Shown piece by piece: positions 11,881 through 21,986 of a DNA stretch of 64,000 nucleotides. Source of the DNA: Bryum argenteum (taxonomy: Eukaryota > Streptophyta > Bryopsida > Bryales > Bryaceae). The position numbers and the translations under genes are program-made. The stretch's first letter is position 1. Every line of letters begins with the position of its first letter. A model generated the notes under the pieces. It had not been told where the DNA came from and searched no databases. It saw only the letters and a list, made by a program, of their open reading frames with translations. Location of the stretch: positions 315,001 to 379,000 of the forward strand of contig CM073321.1 of NCBI GenBank assembly GCA_037043015.1, in the 5' to 3' direction.

Positions 11881-12883
11881 GTGAGTAAACATTATTTTTA
11901 TCTCGTTCAGTCTAAAGATGTTTTAGCAGAGTTGTTTGGCAGTTCAACCCGACCGGAGTTGAATTGGAAATACATGTACTACCTATGCATACCAACGCCA
12001 ATATAGAGTACAATCAGATCAACTCGTGCCGAGTTGAATTCTCCATTCAATTTTGTTTGCGTACATTAATGTCCACCAAAAACACCAAGCAAATTCGACA
12101 ATAGCCAGAAAATTCTCCTCGCTGGACGCCCACGAGTTCACACACTAAAGAGAATTCAACTCGACCCGAGTTAAATCTCTAATCCAATAATCTCTTAATG
12201 GTTAAAGTAGCATTATAAGTAGCGATGAATAACTCATACATTCTGGAATAGAATAAAAATAGGATATAGATAACTTCGGCTGAAACAATTCAACTCCACT
12301 CGAGCTGAATCGATAAATTACTAGATATAAGCGGTATTGGAAAAATTCGGTTATGCTTACAAAGAAAATCGAAAGTGCCCTTGAGGTACAAGAAAGAGTC
12401 AGTCCAGTCCTGCCAATCCACTTCAGTTAGTCTCAATGTACATATTCAACTCGAGTCAAGTTGAATGAGAGAAGCGCCCTATGCGGACATGGTTTCCGTA
12501 TAGTTGAGACATGACATGACAAACCCGATTGAAGTATAGCACAAATCCTCTGACTAAATAAGGCAGGAACATTAGTCCATACATTCAACTCGATTTGAGT
12601 TGAAATGAATAAGATGAATCTCGACAGAACGCTTATCTTCAAGTTAAATTCAACTTGACTCGGGTTGAAAGTATTCAAGAATTGTATGAAGAGATCATAA
12701 CACTCCTCGAAGGAAACATTCAACTCGAATTGAGTTGAATTTAACTTCCGTGGACAGTTGCTAACGATATTTGTAATGTATTAGAAATTGATAGAATTCT
12801 ATTTCAACTCGACTCGAGTTGAATATTAATCCTTGCAATATATTTGGATAAATACTCATTTGGCCTCCGCGTCTCATCACGAG
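11881..12883 (+). other. Intron 1 of copy A, splitting the second codon
   Basis: Donor GTGAGT directly follows ATGG. The acceptor tctcatcacgag at 12883 has a pyrimidine-rich lead-in and restores the reading frame (G plus AA gives glutamate). No upstream ATG joins the large exon otherwise: the frame closes at 12820 with no methionine. All nine sites of cluster A2 lie within. Confidence 0.5.
11943..12823. repeat. Palindrome cluster A2 (9 sites)
   Basis: Sites of the TTCAACTCGA-N-TCGAGTTGAA type start at 11943, 12018, 12155, 12289, 12445, 12584, 12649, 12719 and 12803. Spacing is 65-156 bases. The last is perfect; others have one to three arm mismatches, for example 12584 and 12719 with a single TTGAG for TCGAG. 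Between the sites the sequence is not obviously repeated. Confidence 0.92.
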
Positions 12884-14306
12884 AAAACAATCCCAACGAA
12901 AGGCTCTTAGCATTCTTCAAGCCCTATGTTCCTGATGAGGACAGCGAAGTCATAGACCCAGAAATATTTGGCGACATGTGGGTGCAGACAGAGCCTTCCA
13001 ATGTCAAATGGTGGAATATGCTCCTTACATCGCACACGGACAAGTTGGCTGTCGTCACCAAGTACACGGGAGAAGAGTGCAACCTTCACGTCAATTTGGA
13101 GGAGAACATCATCGATGACGTCGTCCACAACACCCACTGGATCTGCGTGACGTGCATCGTGGACGACCCCACTCAAGACACAACTCCTGACCAAGACTAC
13201 CAGTTCACTTACATAATCGATACTATGAAGATCAAATTCGACATTTGGGCTCATGTTGAGAGTATAAAAAATTCTCAGTACAATCCCTTGGCGAAAAATG
13301 TCGAGCAACACATTCGCGAGTTCCGATTCACAACCAAGCTTGGTAACCAGCAGCCTCCAAATGTTCTCGCCCCTCGTCTTCGATCATTGGTCACTGCCAT
13401 GGTGAACTACAAGGCAAAGCTGCAATGCAAGAAGATGCAAATGCAGCCCCTTCTGACGCAGGAAGTAAGCATGCACAGTGGCATCCACGAGTCAATCCTA
13501 TATCAAGCTCATGAGACGGCGAGATCAAAGAGGTGCAAGGCGAATCCGTCCCAAACTCAGCGGGGGCAGACACCAAAGAAGCTCAAATCAGTCACGACAA
13601 AGAAGTCGACCCTGGCCGAACCCATGGAGATAGATCACGCGAGCCTAGCGTCGGCCTTGACAGACGTCCCCATCAACAATATAGAGATAGTTGTCGACTA
13701 CAAAGCGACCATGAATGTCTTCAAGAACTACTAGGCTCTTTGCTAGGACTCTTACATCTTCGGCTCAGATGCCACTTTCGAGATTCCGATCGAGCGTCTC
13801 TTTACTTTCCACCTGGACCTGAACATCCGGAACCTCAAGCAAGCAAAGGTCAAGCACACGATGTACTTCTTGATTGAGATGTCCGATAAGGAGAAAAAGA
13901 ACACCCTCTGCGTCTTCCCAAAGAATAAGCTCGTAAAACCCCAATCTTGGGAGGAGATACAGAGCGGGAGTTCTACATGGTCAATGGACAACACTGTGTC
14001 AAGGCCTCCAAGCAGTTGCAAAACATGCTAGATGTAGATGAGAAGATCAGGGACTCTTTTAAGGCCTGAGACTGCTTCGTAGTAGGGAATGAAGATAAGT
14101 CCATCATTCGGAGAATCTTCGCGTTCTACAACAGGGTCAACCACTTCATGAATACAAATCCAACATAGGCGACAAACATCATCGGGGCGCGGAAGATGTG
14201 GACTAGCCTTGGTAGACCGGAGAATTCAAAGGAGGCTAATGAGGTTGGTAGGGCCGTCACAGAGAAGGCCTCGAAGGGCAAGAAACCAGCTAAAGACGCG
14301 TTCAAT

Positions 14307-14470
14307 GTATGTGCAACTCCATTCAACTCGATTCGAGTTGAATTGTGTCCTACAATACTAACGATGAACTTTTTCGATGAACACCTCCTCTAGACTCTAT
14401 TCCAGCTATAACCTATTTCAGCTCGACTCGAGTTAAATTTCTAACCCATTATCGTACTTGGTTGATACAG
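14307..14470 (+). other. Intron 2 of copy A, with two palindromes
   Basis: Donor GTATGT and acceptor gatacag give a phase-0 intron between ...KKPAKDAFN and EFIKAVKLRFALIDV. Copy B has an intron acceptor at exactly the same place, before KFVESIRYRFAMIDV. Palindromes start at 14322 (perfect arms) and 14418. Confidence 0.8.
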
Positions 14471-15829
14471 GAGTTCATTAAAGCTGTAAAACTTAGATTT
14501 GCTCTCATTGACGTCAAGGGCGCCAAGAAAGCAGTGACAGCAAGCAAGTCGGCTAGAAAAAAGCTCAACATCCGGAATGAGCTTAAAATCATCTGTGCTC
14601 CTGATGATGTCTACGAGGTCTGGCTTCAGCTTATCTCAGCCGCATCCTAAGGGGAAATCATTGACCCCGACACATGAAGGAAGATGAAGGAGTTGGGGAA
14701 GTGGAAGGCAGAGCATGGAATCATCTCCAGGGAGTTCTTCAAATGGATCAGCAACACAAGCTATCCCCAAACGATTAGCCGAGCATATGCTCAACAAACC
14801 AAACCCAAAACGGTCATTTCCATACTCCAAAGTGAGGTTAAAGCAGATGAAGGGTGTGTTTGTAGATTGCTACAGCTCCAACGAGTGGCTGGAGCGCTGC
14901 AAGAGGAAGACCATCGTGAAGCGCGTGATTCACAACATGCGCCCTGACCTAATGCTGTTCAACACGAGTAGGGACTTTAGAAAGGAGAGCTGGAAGAAAT
15001 TCAAGAGCGATTTCAAGATAACGCTAGCTACACTAAACGTTCTGATCACGAATCCCGGGGAGACGTTCTTTGTGCAGTCAAAATTCCCCGGCAACAAGAA
15101 CAAGTCCATAGAAAAACTCTCGCCGTATGCAGCAGAGTTCTTTAGAGTCTTCTCGCCAACAAAGGGAAGTTTCAGGTTCCAAAGGGCGAGGCAAACTTCA
15201 AGGCCTGCAACGTGGAGGACAATGTGTTCAAGGAATGGCACGGTGACTCTTGGAACAAATTATCTTCCAAGAGAATCAAGGTTGGTATAATGGACTTCCG
15301 TAATCTCCCTGGAGTACAGGCGGTATCGCCTTCATCAAGCTCGTCATCAGGCTCGTACTTCTACAACGTCCTCCAAGTCCTAAAGTCTATCACGGACCCG
15401 GTGGTTACTGAAATCCCCGTTTGGGTTTGGATCTGCGGAAGTAGGGATGCTGAGGCGAAGATTAAGAATCACCTTGATAGTCGCGGGTTCGGAAAGAACT
15501 ACAAGATTGAGTATGCGGAATATATTCCGGCTCCATATGAGCGACTCAAGGATCATACCCTCTCGACCAAGAAGGCCAAGGATCATGTCTAGATCCTCTT
15601 CTTGTTTCAAAAATCGCAGAAGTTGAAGATTCCGAACCTCCCCAAGTTCTTCCCGGCCCCCGACACTCCACAGTTCAACATCTGCGGGAGATACAACGAA
15701 CTCGAGTACCGTATCTATAATACGGCGTTGAGGATGGAGCTCTACGTGAAGCTGCTTGATTTCTTCTGCAAGGAAGGGGATGCGATCCTCAGTGTTTTTG
15801 GAGGCGGGAAGCTCTACTGTGCAGCCTGG

Positions 15830-16292
15830 GTAAGGATATCCTATATATTTCAACTCGATTTGAGTTGAATAGTTTGACATGACTGTGTTGCTTTCTAAGT
15901 TCGTTGTATTTAACTGGAGTCGAGTTTGATGCGCACTTCAGTGTGCAGAGATCATTTCACACTTGAACTCTATTCAACTCGACTCGAGTTGAATGGATTA
16001 TTAAGTCTGCTACGAAACCATGTTATTATATTTAACTCGAGCCGAATTGAACACGAACTATAGACTAGTTAGGTCCATTTTTCTCATGCGGTCTTAAATT
16101 TAACTCGACTCGAGTTGAATGTATTGATTGCTGGCGCTTAGTAGTTTAAATTTGGTATTTAACTCGAGTCGAGTTGAATGTGCACATCAGAATAGTATAG
16201 TACTGCTCTCACACGCAAGCTCCGCTCTAACTCAAATCGAGTTACACTTACAAGTTATTGATAATTTCATCTCTTATTGTGTCTACTCGGAG
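15830..16292 (+). other. Intron 3 of copy A, with palindrome cluster A4 (7 sites)
   Basis: Donor GTAAGG follows ...KLYCAAW, and the acceptor ctactcggag precedes MCSLINYTISSSDKHDE, phase 0. Copy B breaks at the same codon. Palindromes start at 15849, 15909, 15973, 16031, 16099, 16158 and 16226, spaced 58-68 bases. 15973 is perfect; 16099 and 16158 have one arm TTTAA. Confidence 0.82.
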
Positions 16293-17202
16293 ATGTGTTC
16301 GCTGATAAATTACACGATCAGCTCTAGTGACAAGCACGACGAAGTCGTCAAACTTTTGATGGAGGTCTTCAGCTTGGATCGTCGAGATTTCCAAAGTGGG
16401 TACCCGATCGGTGAGGCTTCCAGATCCAGGGAGAGACTGAAACCACCACCACCCCCCTTGAAGGCCGAGAAGGGAAAGGCAAACAAGAAGGTCAAGGGGG
16501 TAGAGTTACCACTTGACGTGAATGCCCCGAGACCCCATAGTAATCGGGTGAAGTGACAATGATGACGATCTTGACCAAGATGTTGAGGCTTACGGATCCC
16601 AACTTTCGATAACGCCCCAAATTGAACGAGGCTCATCTTTTTATCTTCTTCATCCCCAGGAACATGGCTTTTCCGATAGCTCTCTTCCGGCTTCCACCCC
16701 TCTGCCTCAGAAGAAGCGAAAGGAGTCATCATCCGTTGACACTCTAATGGAAAGCCTCTTTCGAATGCAGGTGGAGGCGCAAACGCAACATAGGATCGAA
16801 GTTGAAGCAATGCTTGCTCGAGAGCGCGAGGAACGCAAAATTCAGAGACTGGAGGATGAGCAACGATGGAGCGTAATGATGTCTCAGGCCTTTGAGAGAA
16901 TACCTGGGATAGTAATCCAAGCCATTTTGCACCTCAATGCAAAGCCGCTCCTCATGCTCGACCCAAGTCATAGTGAACCTCTGCTTCTGACCCACGGGGC
17001 CACTCAGTCTTACAACAACGGTCCAGCTCAACAGGCATCTCCTCGACGTTCCCTCCAAGGCATGCCGTTCGAGTCAACTGCAGCTCTAGCACCTACGGGC
17101 ACTATCGATCAAGAGGATTGTAGAGATCAAGGCCCAGCAAGTCGCTCCATACCCTCGGACCCAGTCGATGTGGAAATGAAGGCCGTCGATGAAGAAGAGC
17201 AG

Positions 17203-17440
17203 GTAGGAACACATGATAAAACAAAAGGTTATCGAATCAGGTTGAACTCCATGATCTAGTCTTTCATTTAACTCGACTCGAGTTGAATTGCTCCTACGAC
17301 TAATGGCAGAGCGCCTGTAGAAGCCTTCGAGAGTTGTTGTTAGCCCAGTATATATATCTTTCTAGGACAATTTTGTTTGATTGGACTTAGTGTTCATTGT
17401 GTAAATACTTTTTGAAAATGACTCTCATTTTTGAACGCAG
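17203..17440 (+). other. Intron 4 of copy A, with one palindrome
   Basis: Donor AG/GTAGGA follows ...VDEEEQ. The acceptor is either gaacgcag at 17440 or tttttacgcag at 17496; the second gives an open 25-codon tail. One palindrome starts at 17267 (TTTAACTCGA, C, TCGAGTTGAA). Confidence 0.5.
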
Positions 17441-17837
17441 AGTTTGGAATACAACCATATGTTCGTACACAATGTCTCCATCTGATTTTTACGCAGGCTC
17501 TATTGATTTGCGAAGTGTTCCAAATGTATGTTCGTCTCATCAGGTCTTCTCTTTGGAAGACACTAGTCCGATGAGTCCTTTCCATGGTAAGCCAAGTAAC
17601 ACAACGCAAGATGATCTCAATGAAGGTCACATTCCGGATTAAATCTTGCTCGAGGTTCACATTCCTCTTTCATCCTCGACCGCTGTACGAGATTCACAAA
17701 CAAATGAAACTCAATGAGAGACGCCGTTAAGCTCTTCCCATACCAAAATCCCATCTTCATTCAATCCTTTCTTTATGAGTTTGGTGTGATTGCATTGTTT
17801 GGATTTGGGATTTCTTAGTGTTATAGTGATCGTCACT

Positions 17838-18685
17838 CTCGAAATGTGGCAGTGCAGTACTTAACTGTCTACACATTTGTCTGCCCCCCTTCTGAACACG
17901 GAATGAGTCATTCGCACAGTCTGGTAGTTGCAGCCATGGAGGATGTCCGTCGTTCTATTCCTTCAAGGGTGCCATCCAAGTGGCTCAATGTCATCATGGA
18001 CTTGAACGGTATTCTCTGTGTCTGCAAGGAGAAGAGATTTATGCCATAGGACCAAGTTTACAACATGGTCGGTTCCTTTGTCCTACCCGCTCCGATTAGT
18101 CCCAAGGCTGTTTTCGTTCCGCCCTTCTGCCTTGATTTCCATTGTGAGTTGAGTGAAGTTGCATACATCTCTGTATGGAGTTCGATGGTTCATGCGACCA
18201 CAAAGTTCATATGTGACTACTTGTTCCGGGGTGTGCCATCCTCGTACCTTATTTGTGGGCAGAACTCATGTAAGGTTGTGAAGGTTCGTGGACTGCGGAA
18301 TAAATTGTCCAACTTCGAGATGAAGGGGACTAATAAGGATCTCTTCTCCAAACCACTGGATATGCTTTTCAATGGTCTAAACTCAAAGTTTAATGAGCAT
18401 GACACGTTCATCATCGACGATAGCCGTGAGAAACACGTCGCGAATGATTCTGAGAATGTTGTACCGCCAATCTCGTGGTCAGAGCATGATGAATTTGACA
18501 GATTCTTGGTGGAGGAGCTCCTCCCTTGGATTCAACGGCGACATCGAAGCGACGGTTAGGGCTTGTTGTCTTTCCGTAGGGAAGACAACATTGGGCGTAG
18601 AATGCTCTGTGAAGAGCTCGATACTTCAGAATACGAAGAGCTTAGTAGCGCCTTAGAGGCTTCTAGAAAGCTAGTGGTTGATTAG
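17838..18685 (+). pseudogene. FCP1/NIF-like HAD phosphatase, interrupted
   Basis: Reads KWLNVIMDLNGILCVC, the plant variant (DLNG) of HAD motif I in the FCP1-homology (NLI-interacting factor) family. VAYISVWSSMVHATTKFI (motif II region), GQNSCKVVKVRGL, LFSKPLDMLF and FIIDDSREKHV (motif III, paired aspartates) then follow, with VEELLPWIQ at the end. Family members dephosphorylate serine on protein substrates such as the RNA polymerase II tail; the substrate here is unknown. Two in-frame TAG codons interrupt it, at 18047 inside the domain and at 18557 before a 41-codon in-frame extension ending in TAG at 18683. The N-terminus is not resolved. It follows copy A on the same strand and may be a passenger or partner. 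Confidence 0.72.
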
Positions 18686-18750
18686 GCTAGTTAACCAAGA
18701 TTGGTCTCACCAGACAAGATTCAAATTTGTCATGTATATTGCGTAGATTA

Positions 18751-18756
18751 TAATAA
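18751..18756 (+). terminator. Possible polyadenylation signal
   Basis: An AATAAA hexamer lies about 65 bases past the last in-frame stop of the phosphatase relic. It is a common hexamer in AT-rich DNA, so support is weak. Confidence 0.3.
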
Positions 18757-18867
18757 ATGATTTCAATAATAATGTTTCGTCTCGGACTGATTTCATTTCA
18801 GAGCGTGCTTGTGTCCGACCTTTTATTTTATCGTAGTATTTGATGGTGCTAGTTCTCTGAGCATTGA

Positions 18868-18888
18868 TTTAACTCAAGTTGAGTTGAT
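18868..18888. repeat. Isolated A-type palindrome
   Basis: TTTAACTCAA, G, TTGAGTTGAT. The inner change CGA to CAA is matched by TCG to TTG in the other arm, so symmetry is kept. It is the last A-type site. It lies about 50 bases before the next gene's first possible ATG. Confidence 0.8.
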
Positions 18889-18935
18889 TTGGCTATATCA
18901 TATTGCATATAATCCTTGTTGATGATTCCTCTAAA

Positions 18936-19831
18936 ATGAATTCGTATCGAGGTGTCCAATTCTGTCTCGGTTTTCGACAATGATGTTGATTTCCGTTGCG
19001 CTACTTCTGCTGATTCGATATTGGACTATGGACAATACACAATTTTGCAGAGTGGAATGGGCCATATAATATACTCAGCAGCTACCGCACAATCAACTAT
19101 GGACTACTCGATGATGGTGTTGTGGATAGTCCTCCTTATGGCGGTAAAGGACCACACTCTGCATGTTTTCCTTCCCCGCTGAAGAACCGTACCATGATAG
19201 ACGAATCAAGTGGAGGTGGCGCTCCGCAAAGAAAGCTTTATGATGATTTTGAGTTATTTGAGGATGCACTTCCGGTACAGGTATGTAATAAGTGAAGCGG
19301 TTCATCTATGAATTTTTCTGTGGTTGTTAACTTCAATCATAATTTGATTTACTTACATTTCTCTATCTCTTTTCATGGACTTAGGCGACAGCAACAGCAG
19401 CCGTGCCCATACCGGTCATCTTTGAGTCCCCGGCTCTTTGTGTATCACCTCTAAAGGCATCGACGCCGAACATATCTCGTGGTGCGACAACATATTCTCT
19501 CTCTACGCCTTGTCTATTAAAGTCTTTGGAGCCGGCAACAGAACTTGGAGACACGACAGAATTAATGGGGCCACCTAAAGTGTCTGACGCCCATGCTGTT
19601 GATACCTCGTGTTTCCCCATCCGTACTATGCGCCCGCCATTACAAGAAGGTCACCGACAGACTCAATCACACGATGGATTTCAGCCCAGAGTTACTTGTC
19701 CTCCAATTCGTGATGCATGGGAGCAACGGATTTTGAAGCTTCAAAGACGGGAAAAATCAAGTTCTCGTTTGTCACCATACACATGCTACAGTCGTGGCCC
19801 AGAAGTGTGGAAGGCACTAGTAGAAATTTGA
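18936..19831 (+). pseudogene. Unknown two-exon gene
   Basis: Exon 1 includes VSNSVSVFDNDVDFRCATS and, after a frame change near 19097, LLDDGVVDSPPYGGKG and LYDDFELFEDALPVQ. It ends in a consensus donor (ACAG followed by GTATGT, 19281). The acceptor at 19384 opens exon 2 (ATATAAVPIPVIFESPALCV to PEVWKALVEI, stop at 19829) in the same phase. The protein is acidic and proline/serine-rich with no domain I know. It may be a separate gene, or part of the phosphatase gene upstream. Confidence 0.45.
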
Positions 19832-20240
19832 AGCTGTTCGCACTTGTGATACGACAATAGTGTTGATATGATTTAGAGGACATTGATCAGCGTAGTTCTT
19901 CATAGATAGCCTACGTTCAACACGATACTATATTGTTCTATTGGTATAGAAATATTTTATTTACTATCGTACGTTCAGATCATTTATATGTAACTAGAGC
20001 TCACATTTATATCTGGATGAGCATATTTCCTATGACGAGGTCAATTGGTGTATACAATGTCTATAAATAAACATACATTCATGTATATCCCATTTTGGTA
20101 TACAATTATTCATCCATCTATATCTACTTTATACCATTTTTAATGGCCTATATGGCTTTTCATCATCTCTTCAGGGACTCAACAATACTCTCATTTTTGC
20201 GGGATACTCTCAAAATAATGAATATGGTGTTTAGGTGAGA
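19832..20240. other. AT-rich spacer, no gene
   Basis: No coding signal, repeat or RNA gene recognised. Composition changes sharply at about 20240 to GC-rich. Confidence 0.4.
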
Positions 20241-20244
20241 AGAG

Positions 20245-20915
20245 CAATGTCGGCACTCTACCTCCCCAGAGTGGCAATCGAGCGTTGTGTCCACGGTGTT
20301 AGCCGGGGCTATGCCTGGGAGTGCCAACGCTTCAGGACGGACTGCTGGGGCTTTACCGGGGCTTGATGACGTACTGCCGGCACTGCGGAGGTCAATGCCG
20401 CCTCCGGCTGAGGCTCAAAAAACGCCGGCACATGCAATTGTGTAGGTGGAAAAAGCCATGCCGGCACTCTACCTCCCCAGAGTCGCAGTCGAGCGTTGTG
20501 TCCAGGCAAGGTGTCAGCCGGGGCTATGCCTGGTGTCGAGCGTTGTGTCCACGGTGTCAACCGTGGCCAATGGAGTGCCGCCACTGCTGTTTGCCTGACC
20601 GAAGGCTGAAGTTGGAACTACGTGATAGGCATCGGAGTGCCGACACTACTGCTTGATGTAGCGAAGGCTGTTGTTGGAACTGTGGCTGCCGAATTGCCGA
20701 CACTGCCTCTTGCTAAACATAAGGCTAAAGTTGGAACCGCTGATGGCCATTGGAGTGTCGACACTTGCGTTGGGCAACGGAGTCTCCAGACCGGCACTCG
20801 CAGGTTACTCGCCGGGACTCCAGAGTGCCGGCGCTACCCTTAATCCTCAAGTTGGAACCGGAGTGATGGGCACGGGCACTGCAGCTTGCCGCACTCCGTC
20901 CGAAGGCTAATATTC
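20245..20915. repeat. GC-rich imperfect tandem repeats
   Basis: A block with 'gccggcactctacctcccca' followed by 'gagt' and 'cgagcgttgtgtcca' occurs at about 20252 and again at 20459. From 20580 a unit of about 70 bases ('gaaggctRaagttggaac' followed by 'tggagtgccgacact') repeats about four times with heavy divergence. The open frames across it on both strands are repeat artefacts. Confidence 0.65.
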
Positions 20916-21026
20916 GACATGGTTTATTAATCTTCCAAATTCATGAATATCTCCCAATATAACGAATACGTGGTTGTGGGTTCGCGGATTTGTACCGCCA
21001 TAATTCCCAACTCCAACCAAAAGTGC

Positions 21027-21765
21027 AATCATGGGCTTTAAAATGGTGATCCTGCTCCAGCATACCACGGCGTGAAGCATGTCCGTTCTAAAGACAAGAA
21101 TTATGCACAGTTCTTCTATTTCTGTGCAGACAATGCCGCAGGGTGCTTAGCGGGGAAGCGGCGGAGGTGGTTCCCTGATTCGCCCAAGGTTCCACGTATC
21201 TGGCCGGTGCTAAAGGGAACTAACCTCATGCGCGGGCGATTTTGACTTTGGAGGAGGCAGGATTCCAGCAGCAACAGAGACCACCTACGCCGAGCGAGAG
21301 GCAGTTTGGAGATGACATGGTGATTGCTGCCAATATTGCAAGGATTCCAGCACCGGAAAAACCCGACAAGTTCCTCACCATACGAAGCTCTCGTCCCCGT
21401 TGTCGCAACGCTACAAAGACGGTGGCAACTGAGCAATTAAACAAGTAGGAATCGGCAATGCTACTCGATGTCTAGCTAACACAGATTATGTTGGTGCCAA
21501 GCCCGGGAATCGGGGCCGCATTGATTTCATTTCCAAGAAGGGTCCTGAAAAGGATGCTCAGAAATACAAGGTCAGCATTGGTACATTTCATGTGTGTACT
21601 TGCCCTAGCTTTACAAGCATGTACGTCAAGTTCAAGTCGCGTGGATCCTATGCTAATTGCAAGCACCTGTACTACATTTACCGTGTGGTTTGAGGTCTTG
21701 ATTGAGAGAGTGATCGGTTTGTCCATGCTCCAACTCTTAGCTTGAACGAGATCAAGCGACTTCTC
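21027..21765 (+). pseudogene. SWIM zinc-finger protein fragment
   Basis: One frame reads GDPAPAYHGVKHVRSKDKN, then FFYFCADN and RRRWFPDSPKVPRIWPVLK. After a frame change comes LTLEEAGFQQ and, in a third segment, IDFISKKGPEKDAQKYKV, then CTCPSF...CKHLYYIYRVV. The last is a SWIM finger (CxCxnCxH), a zinc-binding motif found in MULE transposases and related DNA-associated proteins. A stop follows the finger, then FVHAPTLSLNEIKRLL. With several frame breaks this is a relic. It could derive from a transposon or from a host SWIM family. Confidence 0.55.
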
Positions 21766-21986
21766 CTAGGTGGAATTGTCTAATGTGTTCCACGCGCTTG
21801 ATGCTCTTCTAGAGATTACGGACGACAACATAGAGAGCTTTAAGTTGATATTGAGGTTTAAACAACATTCCACATTAAAAGTAAAATTTGCGCCTGTTTT
21901 GATATCGAGTCAGCTTATACCTGACATATTTATATCCATATATCTATCCATACTATTTTATATTAGCTGACATACTTCACACATCT

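Larger units (their letters stand above)
11877..17571 (+). pseudogene. ParB-like / DNA-methyltransferase-like fusion gene, copy A
   Basis: Model: ATGG at 11877-11880, intron to 12883, then exons 12884-14306, 14471-15829 and 16293-17202, and a short last exon after 17440 or 17496. Exon 2 begins MENNPNERLL once the severed start codon is joined. The ParB-like core follows near 13790-14030, ending FYMVNGQHCVKASKQL. A Rossmann-type half follows, with GIMDFRNLPG where DPPY would sit, VWVWICGSRDAEAKI and GDAILSVFGGGKLYCAAW at 15779-15829, resembling motif I (FxGxG) of permuted amino-methyltransferases. The tail has a basic PQKKRKE signal and a charged coiled coil. In-frame stops (13732, 13744, 14067, 14166, 14648, 14675, 15590) and frameshifts near 13966, 14762, 15160 and 16555 show decay. 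Copy B is colinear. In bacteria and phages ParB-methylase fusions are known; activity here is not assumed. Confidence 0.68.

Noticed and set aside
19126..19145. DSPPYGG, resembling the methyltransferase catalytic motif
   Set aside because: It lies in an acidic, low-complexity stretch with no Rossmann context around it, so I treat it as chance.
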